A stretch of DNA of 64,000 nt from Anseranas semipalmata (taxonomy: Eukaryota > Chordata > Aves > Anseriformes > Anseranatidae): assembly GCA_013399115.1 (NCBI GenBank), contig VXAA01001965.1, positions 62,201 to 126,200 of the forward strand, in the 5' to 3' direction. A model generated the notes under the pieces. The model did not search any database, was not told the DNA's origin, and was given only the letters and a program-made list of their open reading frames with translations. Below are positions 12,501 to 25,400 of the stretch, in pieces (within the stretch, counting starts at the first letter, position 1; each line of letters starts with the position of its first letter). A program made the position numbers and the translations under genes.

Positions 12501-15476
12501 CAGTCAAAGAGGGAAAAACCCAACAAGCTGGAGCTGTGTAGTTCTTTCTTGTAACACTTTTCTGTGATGTTCAGATGATTCCTTCAAAGATAAAATCTAG
12601 GTCCTTGGAGATTTGTCTTTTATTAGCTTGTCAAATTGGCAGAGCAAGTGTATTCTCACTTGAAACAGGTGACGATTAGTAACTTTGTGATGGAATAAAA
12701 GAAGGAGTCTAGGGGGATAGTCCCAATGCTAAAGATGTCATTTTTATTTCTTAGGTAGAACATAGCTTTGGGGTGCAGTTATTTAGAGGGGTAGTCCATA
12801 AAGTGGTTGGCTAGTAGGATTCAGTTGCATGCTTTTTCTTGGATCTGCTGAGGAAGGGATTGCTGTGCGCTTTGGAATGAGCCCATGTGCAGCGTCTCCT
12901 TTGAATTCCTGAGTGTCTGTCTGATTGATGACTCACAGACAAGGCTTAACAGTTGCTCTGCCTCAGATATAATCACTGGTGGGTATTTTTGTTGATCGTT
13001 TCAATATTGACTGCCTCCATGAAATGTTCACGAAGTGGTAACGGGTGGGAAGAGGTAGATTCATCTCAGAGTTAGAAACATTTTTTGAGACAGTGGACCT
13101 GAAAATAAAAAAATCTAGCTCTACCAACAAGTTGCAGTTTTGTTGCTTTGGGCTGAAACATTGGCATTTGAGGAGACACCTAGTTTGAGCTGGATGTGTT
13201 TCAAGAAGCGCTCAGAGACAGCACCTGCACACCTTGCAAGATAGAGTGTGTCATGCAGCACCTCCAAATGCCACAGGAGAGGCACCTGCAACAGGTTTGG
13301 CTCCTTCCACCCTCCACTGTCCTCCAGTACTATGCCATGTGTTTTTGTGCCATCACAAGGTACCTGCCCCATATATACTTAAAGTAACTTCTATTGGGTG
13401 TGCAGCACATATATTTGGTTTCATGCTGAAAAAAAAACACCAATGTGATGGGCTGCAGCAGAGCTCTCACATTATCTTAGAGACTTCCAAGTGAAAGAAA
13501 CACCAAAAAATAATTTGTTCTCAGTCTCAGCACATTACACAGTGTGGATGTAGCCAGTATGGGTCACTTGACCTGAGAGCCAGAACACCAGCCTTGTTAC
13601 ATTTAGCTGTATCAAAAATATTCACTGTCCATCTACCATCAGGGTTATACCTAGGTCTGTGTCTCATTGTTAACAGAGTAATTGCCATTGTCATGATTGT
13701 TTTCCCTCATCAGTTACTTTGGTAGTAGTTTAGTGTTTGCTACGTTGCTGTAGTATAATGAACTCTTCTTTGAGCTGATCTCATCTGAAACATATTAAAT
13801 GAATGAGATGGGCTTGTTGTTTTTTCTGTATAGTTAAATAGTGTGTTGAGAGCACTGTGTGAAGGTCAGCATGCTATACATGGTTTGTACTCTAGAGAGA
13901 ATGGTGTGGGTTTTGCATAAGGTCATGAAGCAGGCATCACTGTTTAATCTGATGACTTTTTAGTCTCACGTTATGAACTCAATCCTTTGAAAAGGTAGTT
14001 ATGGCACCAGTATGTTCTTATTAACACCCCTTTCCTTTATCCAGCCTGCTTCATGACCTTAAAAACAATTGAACCCTTTAATATGAGTAGTATTAGTGGT
14101 ATCTCTAATGGCCCAGGAGAGTAAGGCAAAGATTGGAAGGAAAAATAATACCTCTTCTGGGAAAAAGTTAATATGGTTAGGAAGAAAATGCTAAGCTTTT
14201 GACACATATGTGCTTCTTCGTGTCTCCCAAGGAAAAGACTTGCATCCTGTGCATGTGTCTAAAGGACTTTATATTTCCCTTATGGCTGAGCAAGCAGGCT
14301 TCTCACTAGGCAGAACACTGTGAAGAGTGGGACCATGCAATGAGACAGAGGGAAATGAAACCACCAGTACTGGGTAGAGGGCAACTGGAGTTTATGCATA
14401 TGTTAAAAAATGCTCACATGATTGTAGTGTTTCTTAGATTTGTCCTCTAGTGCCATCACTTTTCATAATGCTACCGAGCTGCCTTCTCAGGAGGCCATAT
14501 GGCAAAAGCAGAAATGGAGAGACACTGAGAAGCAGCATTTTTGCTTTCCTATTCCACTTGAAATTGTAGTACACAGGAATATTTAGCCAATACTTCCCCA
14601 TTCTACTCCAAGGTGACAACTTTAAAGCAACCTGTACATCATAGTTTGTGACTGCATGGTCTTCCCCTGACAGATTACTACTGAGCAACAACTGCAGCCA
14701 TCTGCCTGGGAAGAACTGGCTAAATTACCTATGTCAGGAGGAACCAAGAGCACCTTCAACTTGCTGACTCTTCACAATAACAGGGAACTTGTCAAATAGG
14801 ACACCCAGACCTTACTGGGCTTTAGATACCGGCCATGCAGTGCAGGAGGGCAGAACATGCACAAATTCCTTGCCAACCTCACACAGGGAAGAAAATTATT
14901 TTCTGGTTTTGGGTTCATATCCACAGATACATGTAGCACACATCATCCAGGTACAGAACAGATTTCAGTGCTGTGTTATCTTACCGACAGCCCATTTTCA
15001 CCTCCATTGCTTCAGAGGAATTAGATGGACGTGGAGGTACTTGGAAGTGAAGTCATGCATCAATAGGAAAAAAAGTCCTTTTAAACCCTTGCAGATGACT
15101 TCAGAATTTTGGAGGTTTGTTCTGTAGAGGACACAGCACAAGCAGATGGAATAGCTGTTTCTGCTATCCTTCCCTGCCCTCCGGCAGAGATAACAGCAGA
15201 TTCCATATAGAAGACTCAACCCAATTAATTTTTCTAGCATAAGGAAACAGTTCAGCCTTTTTGCTTGACTTGCTGACATCTTTTCTTGAGGGACAACACA
15301 GACCGCAGTGGCTCCATAACTCTCAGCTGCATGGTCAGTCATGAGGTTGTTAAGAAGCTAGTGATGGTCAGGGGTCTATGTCCGTCATTGGTTCACCCTT
15401 GATATGGTGGGGTCTCTTGTCTCTCAGTCATGGGGCATGCGTCTACATGTACCTATTTATGTTTATATTTTTTCAG
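9506..15476 (+). other. ARHGAP8: ARHGAP8 intron, about 6 kb
   Basis: Last intron seen in the gene. It holds an A run (11819-11836) and several accidental open frames, the longest on the minus strand at 11074-11625. None has recognisable similarity. A run of A after unremarkable sequence could mark an old processed insertion, but no source gene was recognised. No CR1 was seen here. Confidence 0.75.
11819..11836. repeat. poly(A) run, 18 bases
   Basis: Homopolymer A tract in the last ARHGAP8 intron. It is the kind of tail left by retroposition on the + strand, but the sequence before it was not recognised as a gene copy or a known element. Confidence 0.8.
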
Positions 15477-15674
15477 GTTTCTCAGGAGAGCATATATAAC
15501 AGAATGACAGCATCCAGCCTGGCCTGTGTCTTTGGCTTGAATTTGATCTGGCCGTCTAAAGGAACAGCCTCTCTGAGTGCTCTGGTACCTCTGAATCTCT
15601 TCACTGAACTACTGATAGATTTCTATACGAATGTATTCAACTCCCGAACAGTGCCTGGTGAGATCTTACCTTAA
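15477..15674 (+). CDS. ARHGAP8: ARHGAP8 last visible exon with in-frame stop
   Basis: After a T-rich tract and TTTCAG, the frame reads [20 protein letters not shown], then [10 protein letters not shown], then [20 protein letters not shown] and a short tail ending GEILP and TAA (15672-15674). The FGLNL segment carries the conserved asparagine of RhoGAP domains (usual form FGPN; ARHGAP8 has Leu in place of Pro). This finishes the domain. The end is uncertain. A good donor (CCTG then GTGAGA, with GT at 15658-15659) lies five codons before the stop, at about the place where human ARHGAP8 continues into a C-terminal tail. The exon may therefore be 15477-15657 in some or all transcripts, with a further exon I could not find. 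Confidence 0.88.
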   Translation, partial: VSQESIYNRMTASSLACVFGLNLIWPSKGTASLSALVPLNLFTELLIDFYTNVFNSRTVPGEILP

Positions 15675-16138
15675 TGCTCCCAGAAAGGGAAATGGAGTTT
15701 GGCTGCCTGAGGAAAAGGTCTCTGTCTCAGCTGGTGGGGGCTTTATATTCAGGGCTCTCTGCTGCAAAAACTACTTTCAATACAGAGTAAAGTTTCTATA
15801 ACATTCCAAGTACCAAAGATGTTGAGAGAAGCACACTGCCCCATGTATTCTTATCACATGGGAGACTATGTACATGAACGTTCAAGGACCTATAGGTCAA
15901 AGTGAATCCCCTTATTAAATTTGACAAAAACTGATATGTTAAAAAAAAAAATCATGACAGTAGGTGACACTCTGTCATTTGTTTAGGGATCTGAAGACCT
16001 CACTATATGACATTATTTTCTGGGGCCATGCAGAGCTAAGTTCTGGACCACTCCTGACTGTACAGCTTTTTTTTTATTATTATTATTATTATTATTTGAA
16101 TACAAGTTTGTTAGAAATTTGTCTAATAAGTTAATAAA
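15675..16138 (+). other. ARHGAP8: possible ARHGAP8 3'UTR ending at AATAAA
   Basis: If the TAA at 15672 is used, the sequence that follows would be 3'UTR. The first canonical poly(A) signal downstream is AATAAA at 16133-16138, and another lies at 16545-16550. The stretch includes a T run and (ATT)n repeat at 16067-16097. Assignment rests only on position and the hexamer. Confidence 0.35.
16067..16097. repeat. T run followed by (ATT)n microsatellite
   Basis: A run of T grades into about seven perfect ATT units. This is a typical simple repeat likely to vary in length. It falls in the proposed 3'UTR of ARHGAP8. Confidence 0.9.
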
Positions 16139-17689
16139 GATTGAATCAATTTTTAAGATACTAAAATTTCTAGAGCTATTTTTCACTATATTTAAGTGTC
16201 TTGTTTTACACAGAAAGGTGCGTGCAGTTGTGGCATGTCAGGTTTGCTACGGCCATGGAGAATGAAATATTTCCTGGGTAATATGAGCTGTGCAGACAGC
16301 TAGCTAATTATGCTTGCAAATATCTAATATATGCAGTTAATCACTGTACCTGCACATGCAAAGTGTGTGGAAGGTCCTTTTTATTGTAAAAGTTCAAATG
16401 GAGAACGATAATCTTATGTTTTTACTGTAAGTACTTGGAATTTTATCAGTGGAATTATATCAGTGAGTACATAATAGATAATATAGAATAACTTTGAGAA
16501 GAGTACTCCTTATGTTCGGGCTGCATGCCTTTGCAGTTTGAGTTAATAAAATGTGCTCTTCAAATTGATTCGTCTAAAAAGCAGTAACAGCAACAACTTG
16601 GATAATATACCTAATGTTTTTATTATACATTTTAAGTCTGTTATTAGTCTCAATGTGAATAATTAGCCAACATAAAGGGAGAATTTTCAGTGTTTCCTTT
16701 CTAACTATGCCATTGATATTGCTCGTGTTTGATGAACTCTAAAGCACTGCTCTTTCATTGTTTAACACTGATTAGTGTGGGTTGGTATAACAAAGTTATC
16801 ATCGTATTTGCCTGCAAAGCAAAGGAAAATTAAGCAGTGGTAAAAAAAGGTAAGCAGTATTTTCCCTAATGTTCACGTCTTCCTGCTTCTGTACAGAACT
16901 ACAGAAACAGGGACTTCAATAGAACTACCTGTCTCTGGAGGACAATTTAGACATCCCCTCCTCTGCAAACACAAAGCCACTTTTTATCCTGAAGGTTCTG
17001 CTGGTTGAGGGTTTGTACTTCTGGCCTTCCTCTCAGCAGTTATGAATTGCCTCCCTGATAACGGGTGCAACAAAATCTTACTGTGGCGTGTAAAGATGAT
17101 TTGTTCTTTCCAGCAATTTAGAGAAATAACTAGGCAGTCAGAGGGCTGTGGCATGCTGGATGTGCCAGGCCTTCATTTGCCCAGTAGGTGTCATCTATAG
17201 CATTAGGCAATGATATAAATTTGAAAAATACAGAGGCTTTAGAGAAAGATATGTTAGGACCAACCTTCCTCAACTTTTCTCATCATAGTAATGTGTTTTC
17301 TGTAGTTCATCAACTGTCTTAAGGACAGATTTTTGGCTTTTGAATATCTGTGAGTAATAACCACATATGACTCCTATTTAAATGTAAAATCCTGTATAAT
17401 ACAAAGAGAATAATTAATATATATTCATGATTGTTGCATTTCAGCAAAAGGAGATTGCAAAGGACACAACTGTCTGAGTTTTGTATTGCAGCTAATCTCG
17501 GTTTTATATCTGAGTTACCAGTGACAGCATCATAGCTTGTATTATGGAAAACACACAGTTCTGCTCAGTGCTGTTCAGTGATTTGGCAGCACGGTTCTGT
17601 GAATCAGCAGCATGTTCTTATCAGAGGAGGAATTTGGCCTCAAGCCAGTGGCTGAGGCTGGGAATCAACAAAACCTAAGTATTTTTCCA

Positions 17690-17812
17690 CTCTCTGACCT
17701 TGGTAAAAATACATATGCATAACACATAGTTTTGCTGTCTGTAAAAGGAGGTAGCACTTGGCATTAGAAAAGCGCTTTGGCGTTAAATGCTGATAAGCAC
17801 TATAAAATGGTT
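17690..17812 (+). repeat. candidate MIR/CORE-type ancient SINE remnant
   Basis: The string from CTCTGACCTTGG, through TGCTGTCTGTAAAAGGAGG, to AAAGCGCTTTGG and GCACTATAAAAT follows the order seen in MIR and related amniote CORE-SINEs (gtgaccttggg, tcatctgtaaaatgggg, taaagcgctt, then a tail). It is heavily diverged, as expected for an element older than the bird-mammal split. Recognition is by eye from the order of short motifs. Confidence 0.4.
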
Positions 17813-20125
17813 GTTTTCTATTTCCCATGTCCTCTTCCAAAATTCCGGCAATATCAAATGGCATTTTAAATGTAGTAGTCCTCAGGCTACACTGCATAAT
17901 GGGAATGTGAGTACTGGATGGTTTTAACCATAGCAGAGCCCTGTGGGGTGAAATCCTGCATTCATGGAAGCCAGCTTTGCTTACTGGGGGGAGGTGGGTG
18001 TACCTCATAGATGTAGTTCTCCAACTCATCCTAGGTTGGGAAAGAGCAAGGATTGCAAGCAATGAGCATCCCTTCAGCTGATTTGCCTGCCTGTAGACAC
18101 AACAGGTGATAGTTAGAACCAGAGACGCTCCTTGGGTATTGGTCACACGCCAAAGTGTAGGTCTTCCTTTGAGTGCTTTGTAAGCTACCATTTCCCAGCA
18201 ATTTATAGCTTCTCTCATTTACTGAATGAAGAGCAAAGTGGCATTTTCTCCTTGCAAGGTGGCTTCTTTCCTTAAAGAACAGATAACATCTGTTATCCCT
18301 TGGTGTGGATGATTTGATGCTGCTTAAGAAAAATAGGGGCTCTGGTTCTGGTTGCCACTAGTGCTGGTAGGAGCAGAGCAGGGCAGGGGGACAGGACACT
18401 CCCACTCCCCATCACCTTCCTGCCTCCCCAGCAGGCAGCGGCAAGAAGCACCAAGTGTGGCAGTGACTTCCAGCCCAGCCTGTCCCTGCCAACTTGTCCA
18501 GCACAGGGAAGGAAATTCCCCACACCAAAGGCACCTCGGTAGCCAAAGCCTCCTGATGGGACCCCAACTCTGTCCCCCACAGCCCCAAAGGAACTGGCAA
18601 AATCCCACATCTGCCGCAGAAGCCCCCGATCTCTGTCCTGAGTGCCAGATTTAACTATGACATTAAATCAGCTCTCATGAATTATTCAGGAGGGTTTGGA
18701 GTGAAATTCATGTTAGAGAAATATATGTTTCAAATTTCCTGACTTTAAGAGGAGTCCTGGAGGTGTCCCCTGCAGTTACTTTGATAACAGTTTCTCTTTA
18801 CAAATGATAATTGCACGATTCGAGCTTTTGTACAGTGTGGCCTTGTGAACTCTTCTCTCATATCAAAGAACAATTTTCAGATCATTTCCATAGCAAAAAG
18901 AAAGTGATTATGGAGATAATCTGTTGGAAACACACATGCTGGATTTCAGTTTAAAACAATAAAATGCAGTCATGGAATAAGAAATCAAGTGTTACCTAGC
19001 TGACAATATACAGAGAATAAATTGCCTGAGCATTCTAGTTTACTGAGCTGTTAGGAGTTGAAAATTGGTCCCAAGATTAGTCTGATTATCAGGATGCCTC
19101 TAGCAACAAGCGCTGAAGGGGGAAGGGAGTACTTTTCTACCCTGAATCCATGAAGAAATGTAGGAAGATTGAACAATATGTCATTAACCAGGGGGGGGTC
19201 TTCACAGTTCTTACAAAAAACTTCCATACATGGTTGTCACTTACAGTTGCAGACGATCTGCATGTGCATGCTGCACTCCTTGAGCGTCACAGAATCTCTC
19301 AGAGCCTTGCAAACTTTAATATATTCATCCAGTCATCATGATACTAATAATAGAAAAGCCCCAGCTATTTTATTCACGTGTTAAATGTGTGCTTAAGCAA
19401 GGGAGCAAGCTGAACTCATAATGGGATTGAACGTGTAGTCATCCCCCTTCATTGCCTGAGTAGTTTGTCTAGTAGGTGTCCATGCACCCTGGAAAACGTG
19501 GGTTTGCCAACACTTCCACTTTTTAAGTGGCAACAGGGGTGCTTGGGGGAGAAGTCAGGGAGAGTTACCACCAGCATCTGTAATTTCTTAAATCAGAAGC
19601 TCATGTTCAGGCGAAGGTCTACCGGCCACTCACATTCCTGTCCTTACTCTACTCATTTCTAGAATATTTTTACCTACAAAGAGAAGCTAGAAGCCAACAC
19701 ACCCTGCTTTAAGTAGGCACGTCTCTGTTGAAGCCAAAGGTGTGACTGTGAGAGGTGTAAGAATCGCGTGTGTTCAATGATACGTGTGGCTGGCATGTGT
19801 AAGTTGGCATTCTGCCTTTCCCGATGGAGTAATCCTCATTCTCACCATCTGAAGAGTTTGACTTCTGTCTTTATCCATGCACATGCTGGAAAGCCATTTC
19901 AGTGTATTGCACCTACTCTACCAACCAATTCCAATGTCCATCAGCATCACCTAAGAGCAGTGGGGGATCCAAAAGGTGTGGGGTGCTACAAACATTTCTT
20001 CTTGCTTGCAAACTGGAAAGCCTGAGAAAGCACTCCATTAACCAGTGAGATTTCTTTGGGCTTCAGTTGGTGGCTTGGACAGTGAACTGGCCTAGAGACT
20101 GAGAACAAAACTTCCAGATACCCCC

Positions 20126-20140
20126 AAAAAAAAAAAAAAA
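20126..20140. repeat. poly(A) run, 15 bases
   Basis: Homopolymer tract after a C run in intergenic DNA. No retroelement body was recognised upstream. Confidence 0.8.
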
Positions 20141-21959
20141 GCTTTCGGTCCCGTTGGCACCTAAGAACCGTTACCCAGAATTGTCACTCAGTGGGAAAAG
20201 AGTCTTGGTTTGCCTCTTAGAGACAGATGCACAAACATACAATGGAAATGGTACACGTTCTCCTGCCTCTTCCTGTCTGGGATCTACTCTCTTCAGCATC
20301 GTGGAAGCCATGGTAGTTGTATGCAGAAAGACCATACCCTACTACCCTGGCTATTCCTCTCCAGAACAGCTGGCAGAAGTTCTGCCATAAAAGTAATTAA
20401 CTGATTGGGAAAAATATTTCTGCTGTAAAGCGCCAACTCAACAAAAATAAAAGCAACTCAACAAAGAAAATTTTCTTCAGAGGCTCGGTTTTGGTGCATT
20501 GCTGCTTTCCATCACCGTCTCTTTGGGGATGGCATCACCTGGCTGCACACAGCCTTGCAATTATTGTTCAGAGGCAAGGAGGGAATCTGCTGGAGCTGGG
20601 GAAGATGGCACACATAGCTGAGTGAGCATTAAAGCTGACTTATTCTGTGGCCCTGATTTCTCCATGGTGTAATAATCTTACAGAAACTGCTTTAATGACT
20701 GGCGTTATGCCTGCAGTCCCCAGAGCACAAGCTTGTTGGTCACAGGGTGAGGATTTGTGCCTGTGGTTTGGAGCAGCTGGCTCTAGTGCCTAACCCAAAC
20801 GCTCGGGTGGCAATACTGCTTCCCCTGCAAAAGGGAAGCATTTTCCTCAGAAACACAGCCCCATGTGCCAACTGGTTCATCTTCTTCTGCTTCAAGCCTC
20901 AGACTGGCTTGTTTTAAGCTACTGTTAACCCAGACACTAATGCCAACCTTCTCAAGCCTAATAGGAAGTCAGGGTTTCTATCCTTTTGTTTTTTCTCTCT
21001 GTTACATGGACCGTGCTCCCCAATATTGAAATGTATTCTCAGATGATTTTTGCACTTCAGCATTTAATCACCCACAAAAGCAGTTTACAGCCTCTTACTC
21101 TTCTGCCATGAAAATTATCCCCTTAATTAATGGGACAATAACAAGCAACTGTAAAAGGCACCAAAATGCATCATCTTTAGCGTCTGAACGGAAGTTCTGT
21201 GCTGGTCATGTAAGAGTCTTCTGGTGGGTGGATTTTTCTCACTTCGCCTGACCATTTCTTGACCCAAAGCTGTAGAAATAACAAGGTAATTAGTTCTCTT
21301 TCAAAAACTTCCAGAGAAACACATTCTCCTGTTTCACCTGCCAGTGTTGTCTTTTTTTTCATAACATATTTCTTACCCCTTCAAAGCTGCATCCTTCTGC
21401 ATATTCCCACTGATGTCCATCTTCAGTCTGGCAGCAGTCTGCATAAGTTGGGGGACAGTCCTCACCCTCCCAGGCACGTCCCCCACTGTGTTTGTGTGGG
21501 GATGGGAACAGTTGGCGGCTCTCATGGCTGTCCTGCAGCAGGATAAACCGACCAGAAACTGCAAGAGGTTTGGTTCTACAGGGAAGTTTCAAACTGCAGC
21601 ATTTGAGTGAGTGAAATTGCCCAAATCATGTTTCTTCCACCTCTGAAGCAGAAAGATACTTATGCTTCTGATAACTAGATTGAGCTTTTATATTTAATAA
21701 CCCAACACGTGTTGTGATGAAGGGGGAAAAAAAGCAAGGACTTATCTTCCTTCTCCCCATCTGTCTCAGTACAGGAGCTCCCCCAGCTAGCTGGGCTACC
21801 AAACAGCAGCAGCCAGTAGCCCCCAGGTGCTTTCATGTGGTTCCTTCTGCATGGAGTACTTGATGCTGCTGCAAAACAAACGTGTAAGCCACATGTTGGA
21901 ATATCACAAACCACATCCACCTTTGCAGAAGGATTAAGGGACCTCTGCTGTTCTGAAGC

Positions 21960-22436
21960 ACCTCAAATAATGTGTTCAGTTTGGGGCCCCTCACTACAAG
22001 AAGGACATTGAGTTGCTAGAGTGTGTGCAGAGAAGAGCAATGAAGCTGGTGAAGGGACTAGAAAATGAGGAACAGCTGAGGGAACTGGGTTTTTAGTCTG
22101 CAGAAAAGGAGGCTGAGGGAAGACCGCCTTGCTCTCTACAACTGCCTGAAAGGAGGCTGCAGCAAGGAGGGTGCTCTCAGGTGACATGAGGAACAGTCTC
22201 AAGGTGCTCCAGTGAAGGTTTAGATCGGACACTGGAAGAGTTTATTCATTGAGAAGGTGGTCAAGCATTGGAGCAAGCTGCCTAGGGAAGTGGTGGAGTC
22301 ACCATCCCTGGAGGTATTCGAGAGTCGTGTGGACATGGTACTGAGGAACATGGTTTAGTAATGGGACTCTCTAAGTCAGGTTGTTGGTGATCTTGAAGGT
22401 CTTTTCCAAACTAAATGATTGTATAATTCTATGAAG
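21960..22436 (+). mobile_element. CR1 LINE, 5'-truncated 3' tail
   Basis: The sequence follows the CR1 3' region closely. It runs from GTTCAGTTTGGGGCCCCTC through AGAGAAGAGCAATGAAGCTGG, GAGAAGGTGGTCAAGCATTGG and GGGAAGTGGTGGAGTCACC to the end at GATCTTGAAGGTCTTTTCC and ATTCTATGA (22426-22434). CR1 is the main non-LTR retrotransposon of birds and other sauropsids; most copies are short 5'-truncated fragments without target-site duplications. Only the extreme 3' part is present, with no reverse transcriptase, so it cannot move. An internal stretch around 22100-22250 departs from the usual order, suggesting a small deletion. Confidence 0.93.
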
Positions 22437-25400
22437 TCTGAATAAATCTTTTTTCTACTCTCTGGCTTGTGGCTGAACTCCCAAGCAGTGCTGCAGCAGA
22501 AGGCTTTCAGGGTCCAGGGTGCTCTCTGACAGCCCTGATGGGTAAGTGGCCACAGCACGAGGACAAAACAAATCCATTCCATTACAAAATAACATTAAAA
22601 TTCAGGAAGATAATATCACTGTCTTCTGCACCAAAAGAGATTTTACAAAGTAATATAAAGAAGAGGATGAAAATAATGAGAGGCTTTGTAGCGCTCGCTC
22701 ACCAGCCCTGACACCCGGCATGCTCCTGCTGGCAAGGCAATAAACACCCCATTCTGTGCATGTCACAGTATCACAACTTCTCGGTATAATTACCACTCGA
22801 AAGTTAATAGGCCTCTGCTCCCAGCGTGATGGCGGTGTTTTCTACAGTCACAGCGTGTCTGGCATCCACGGCCGTCACTGGGGCCTGGCTGCGGAAGCGG
22901 CAGCTGGGAGGACGAGCAGTTTTCCTATAGGAAACCCAGTTGCACTACAGAAGCTAGTGCAGCGATGGAGAGGGAAGCACCTGGAGCTGATGCCTCAAAT
23001 ACACACTGTGCTTCATGGTCATCGCCTTTTGGGTTGGGGAGGTTTTGGGCTAAGCATGCTCTGTACAGAATTAGTTCAAAAATAATGCACTAAATCCGTC
23101 GTTCTTTTTGTGTTTAAATGCAACCATTAGACTGCGTGTACAGATCAATATATGTGTGTGTCCGTCACAGCAGATAGCAAAGCTGCTCTGCTAGAATCTA
23201 CTATTGCCAAATATGAGAATTTACTGGATGTCAACTATGAGTGGGCTGATGTATTTGCTGTGTCAAGTTCTTCGTGAGCACATACTGTATCACACCTCCT
23301 TTGATCTTGCCAGTACGGGGTCCCAAAGCTGAAGAGAGAGGAGCCACCATTAAAGTAGGAGTATGTATCAGAACATGTCCCACACACTTTCAGATACCCA
23401 GCACTTCCATCCTGGGTGCTTTCCTCTTGCTTCCGTGCATCATCCAGTGCAAATCAACTGCTGATGTAGTTTTCATGGTCAGCTCCTGGGGGAGGTTTTT
23501 CAGAGGCACCTCTGTTGGTCCTTCACATCAGCGAACTTATCCGTCTGCCTGTCGGAGGGGAAGCGCACCCCACTGAAAGCATGGGGTGAGGCAGCACAGC
23601 AGGAGGCTGCTCCGGACAGGCAGGGTCTGGTGAATACCCACCAGATGCTGAGAGAGGGAAACATTGCCTTTCTGCTATGGCTGGTTGGCTCTCTCCACCT
23701 GAGCTGTGCCAGGCATGGCCCCCTGGACACCCTGCTGATGGCCTTCACCACAGGCATTGCCGACATCCTCCTCATGAGGCAAGCCTTGGTCTTTAAACCA
23801 GGCATTTTGTCTGTGCGTAATCCCATTTGATCCTTTCCTTGTACGCAGCGAGCGAGGCTAGCTGATAAGCTAATATCAGCGCATTGGTACGTTTCATTCC
23901 CTCATCTTCCCTCACCCAGGACTTTGACAAGCATTTTATTTGCCAAAGATTTCCTCCTTCATGTTGTACAGAGAGAAATTAAAAAGATGACTGAAATACC
24001 CAGAAATCATATAGTAAAGAGAGTCAAATTAATTATTTAAACAAAATTTGAATTCCCTTTGTGGCTGTTTTTTCTCTGGCTGCGCTATCAGAAGCGAGCT
24101 ATCGAAGCCAGCTGTCATTAGTTTTTAATTCAGAGTGACTTCAGAAGGCCGCTCCGGTGCCAGTCGCTGCCCGATGGCTGTTCCCCTCCGCAGCGCAGTG
24201 CCCGTGAGCACTGTGGCCCGGCCAGGCCCCACCAGGCCGCTGCAAAGCCCTGAGGTGTTGCGGAGGAAAAGCATGCTGGAAGCACGTCTCGTTTTTAGTC
24301 TTTTGCTTTCTCCAGACATATCCAGTTGGAAGGAATTTTTTATTTTGTTTCGTTTTATTTTATTTTGTAGGTAAGATAGGCACAAGACAGGTACTGCAGC
24401 TCCTGAGAGAGTCTGAGGCCTTGGCAGCACGGCCATTACCAGTGCCACAGGCTCCATCGTCAGCCCTACCACCAGCCTCTCACTTTGTGCTTTCACACAG
24501 CAGAAAAGAAACCTGAGAGGGAAGGGCTGCAAAACTGCTACACATCAAGCAGTTCAAATCAGCATAGGACTCTGGGGACAGATGTAAAGTCCGAGCTGCT
24601 CTTAACTCTTGTTCAACAGAAGGATTTCAACCTGATGTAGTCCCCCCTGCTGCTCATTGCCCAGCAAAAGTGTTGTCTCGTTTCAGAATTATAAAGCCTG
24701 GGGTTCCAGGAATTAAGCCTGCTGGATTCAATGCATTTCCTGAGCACAACTACTTGGCCTGGTCCTTGTCCCTGCTGACCGCACCATGCTGTGGACACTG
24801 GGTCAAACCCTTAGGAAACCAGTGCTTAAGCAACTGAACTTATCATAAGGGGTGGTGTAAGCATGATGGTTCAGGGACAGCGATTCATTTCTGTTCGGGC
24901 AGGTCTGCAGCCAACCTGTCCTGAAGGTGGATGCTTGGGTCTCCAGTGTCTGTAGTTCTCCCAGGTTTAACAGTAGGACCCCTAAGGTCGAGTCCCTCCA
25001 GATCCCAGTCCCGCAAAGGGCAGGCTGCAGAGGTGATGATAATCCCTACATTTCCATTCTGCAGCTTTCCCCAGAGGTCCAAGTGCTTGCCCAGCACTAC
25101 TGAAGGCAAAGCATAAAGCCCTCGTGACTTCCCTGGCACGTGGCTGGGCATCCCCTGCTCCTGACCCCAACGCATAGTGCTCTGCCAACCAGGCTGTGAT
25201 AAGGCGGATGCACTCCTCCAGCTGTGCCAACAGCTGGTCAGCAGGGTGTGGTAGTTCAAGAAGCATGAACTTCAGTCTTGGTGTTTTAAAACCCACCTGA
25301 ATCAAAATCCCTGGTGTTCACCATGAGCTTCCAGCAGCAACGCCCCTCGCCAGCACCATCAGTGCTACCTTTTGCTCAAAGATGCCAGTGTGTGTATAGT

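Larger units (their letters stand above)
1..15674 (+). other. ARHGAP8: ARHGAP8 gene, 3' part (gene span in window)
   Basis: This is the 3' portion of a Rho GTPase-activating protein gene. Four + strand exons join in frame (phases 1-1-0) and translate to most of a RhoGAP domain that matches ARHGAP8 (BPGAP1). Family knowledge: ARHGAP8 is a cytoplasmic protein with an N-terminal CRAL-TRIO/Sec14-like domain, a proline-rich linker and a C-terminal RhoGAP domain that speeds GTP hydrolysis by Rho-family GTPases. Only the RhoGAP part is here, and its first residues and everything upstream lie left of position 1. The paralogue ARHGAP1 is less likely because the segments FGLNLIWPS and ESSLRVTR are ARHGAP8-like and the neighbour is PHF21B, as in human. 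Whether the locus also makes a PRR5-ARHGAP8 read-through transcript cannot be seen from here. Confidence 0.92.

Noticed and set aside
4039..15674. ARHGAP1 as the identity of the left gene
   Set aside because: Segment-level similarity ([17 protein letters not shown]) and the PHF21B neighbour favour ARHGAP8.
17640..18218. A 192-codon minus-strand open frame, the longest in the window
   Set aside because: It overlaps a MIR-like repeat remnant and has no recognisable domain or codon pattern; treated as accidental.
23500..23830. Open frames on both strands in a GC-rich intergenic patch
   Set aside because: Both strands open at once reflects base composition; no domain recognised.
24885..25305. 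Overlapping minus-strand frames of 107 and 124 codons in intergenic DNA
   Set aside because: Two competing frames over the same GC-richer DNA, neither resembling a known protein; may be repeat-derived.
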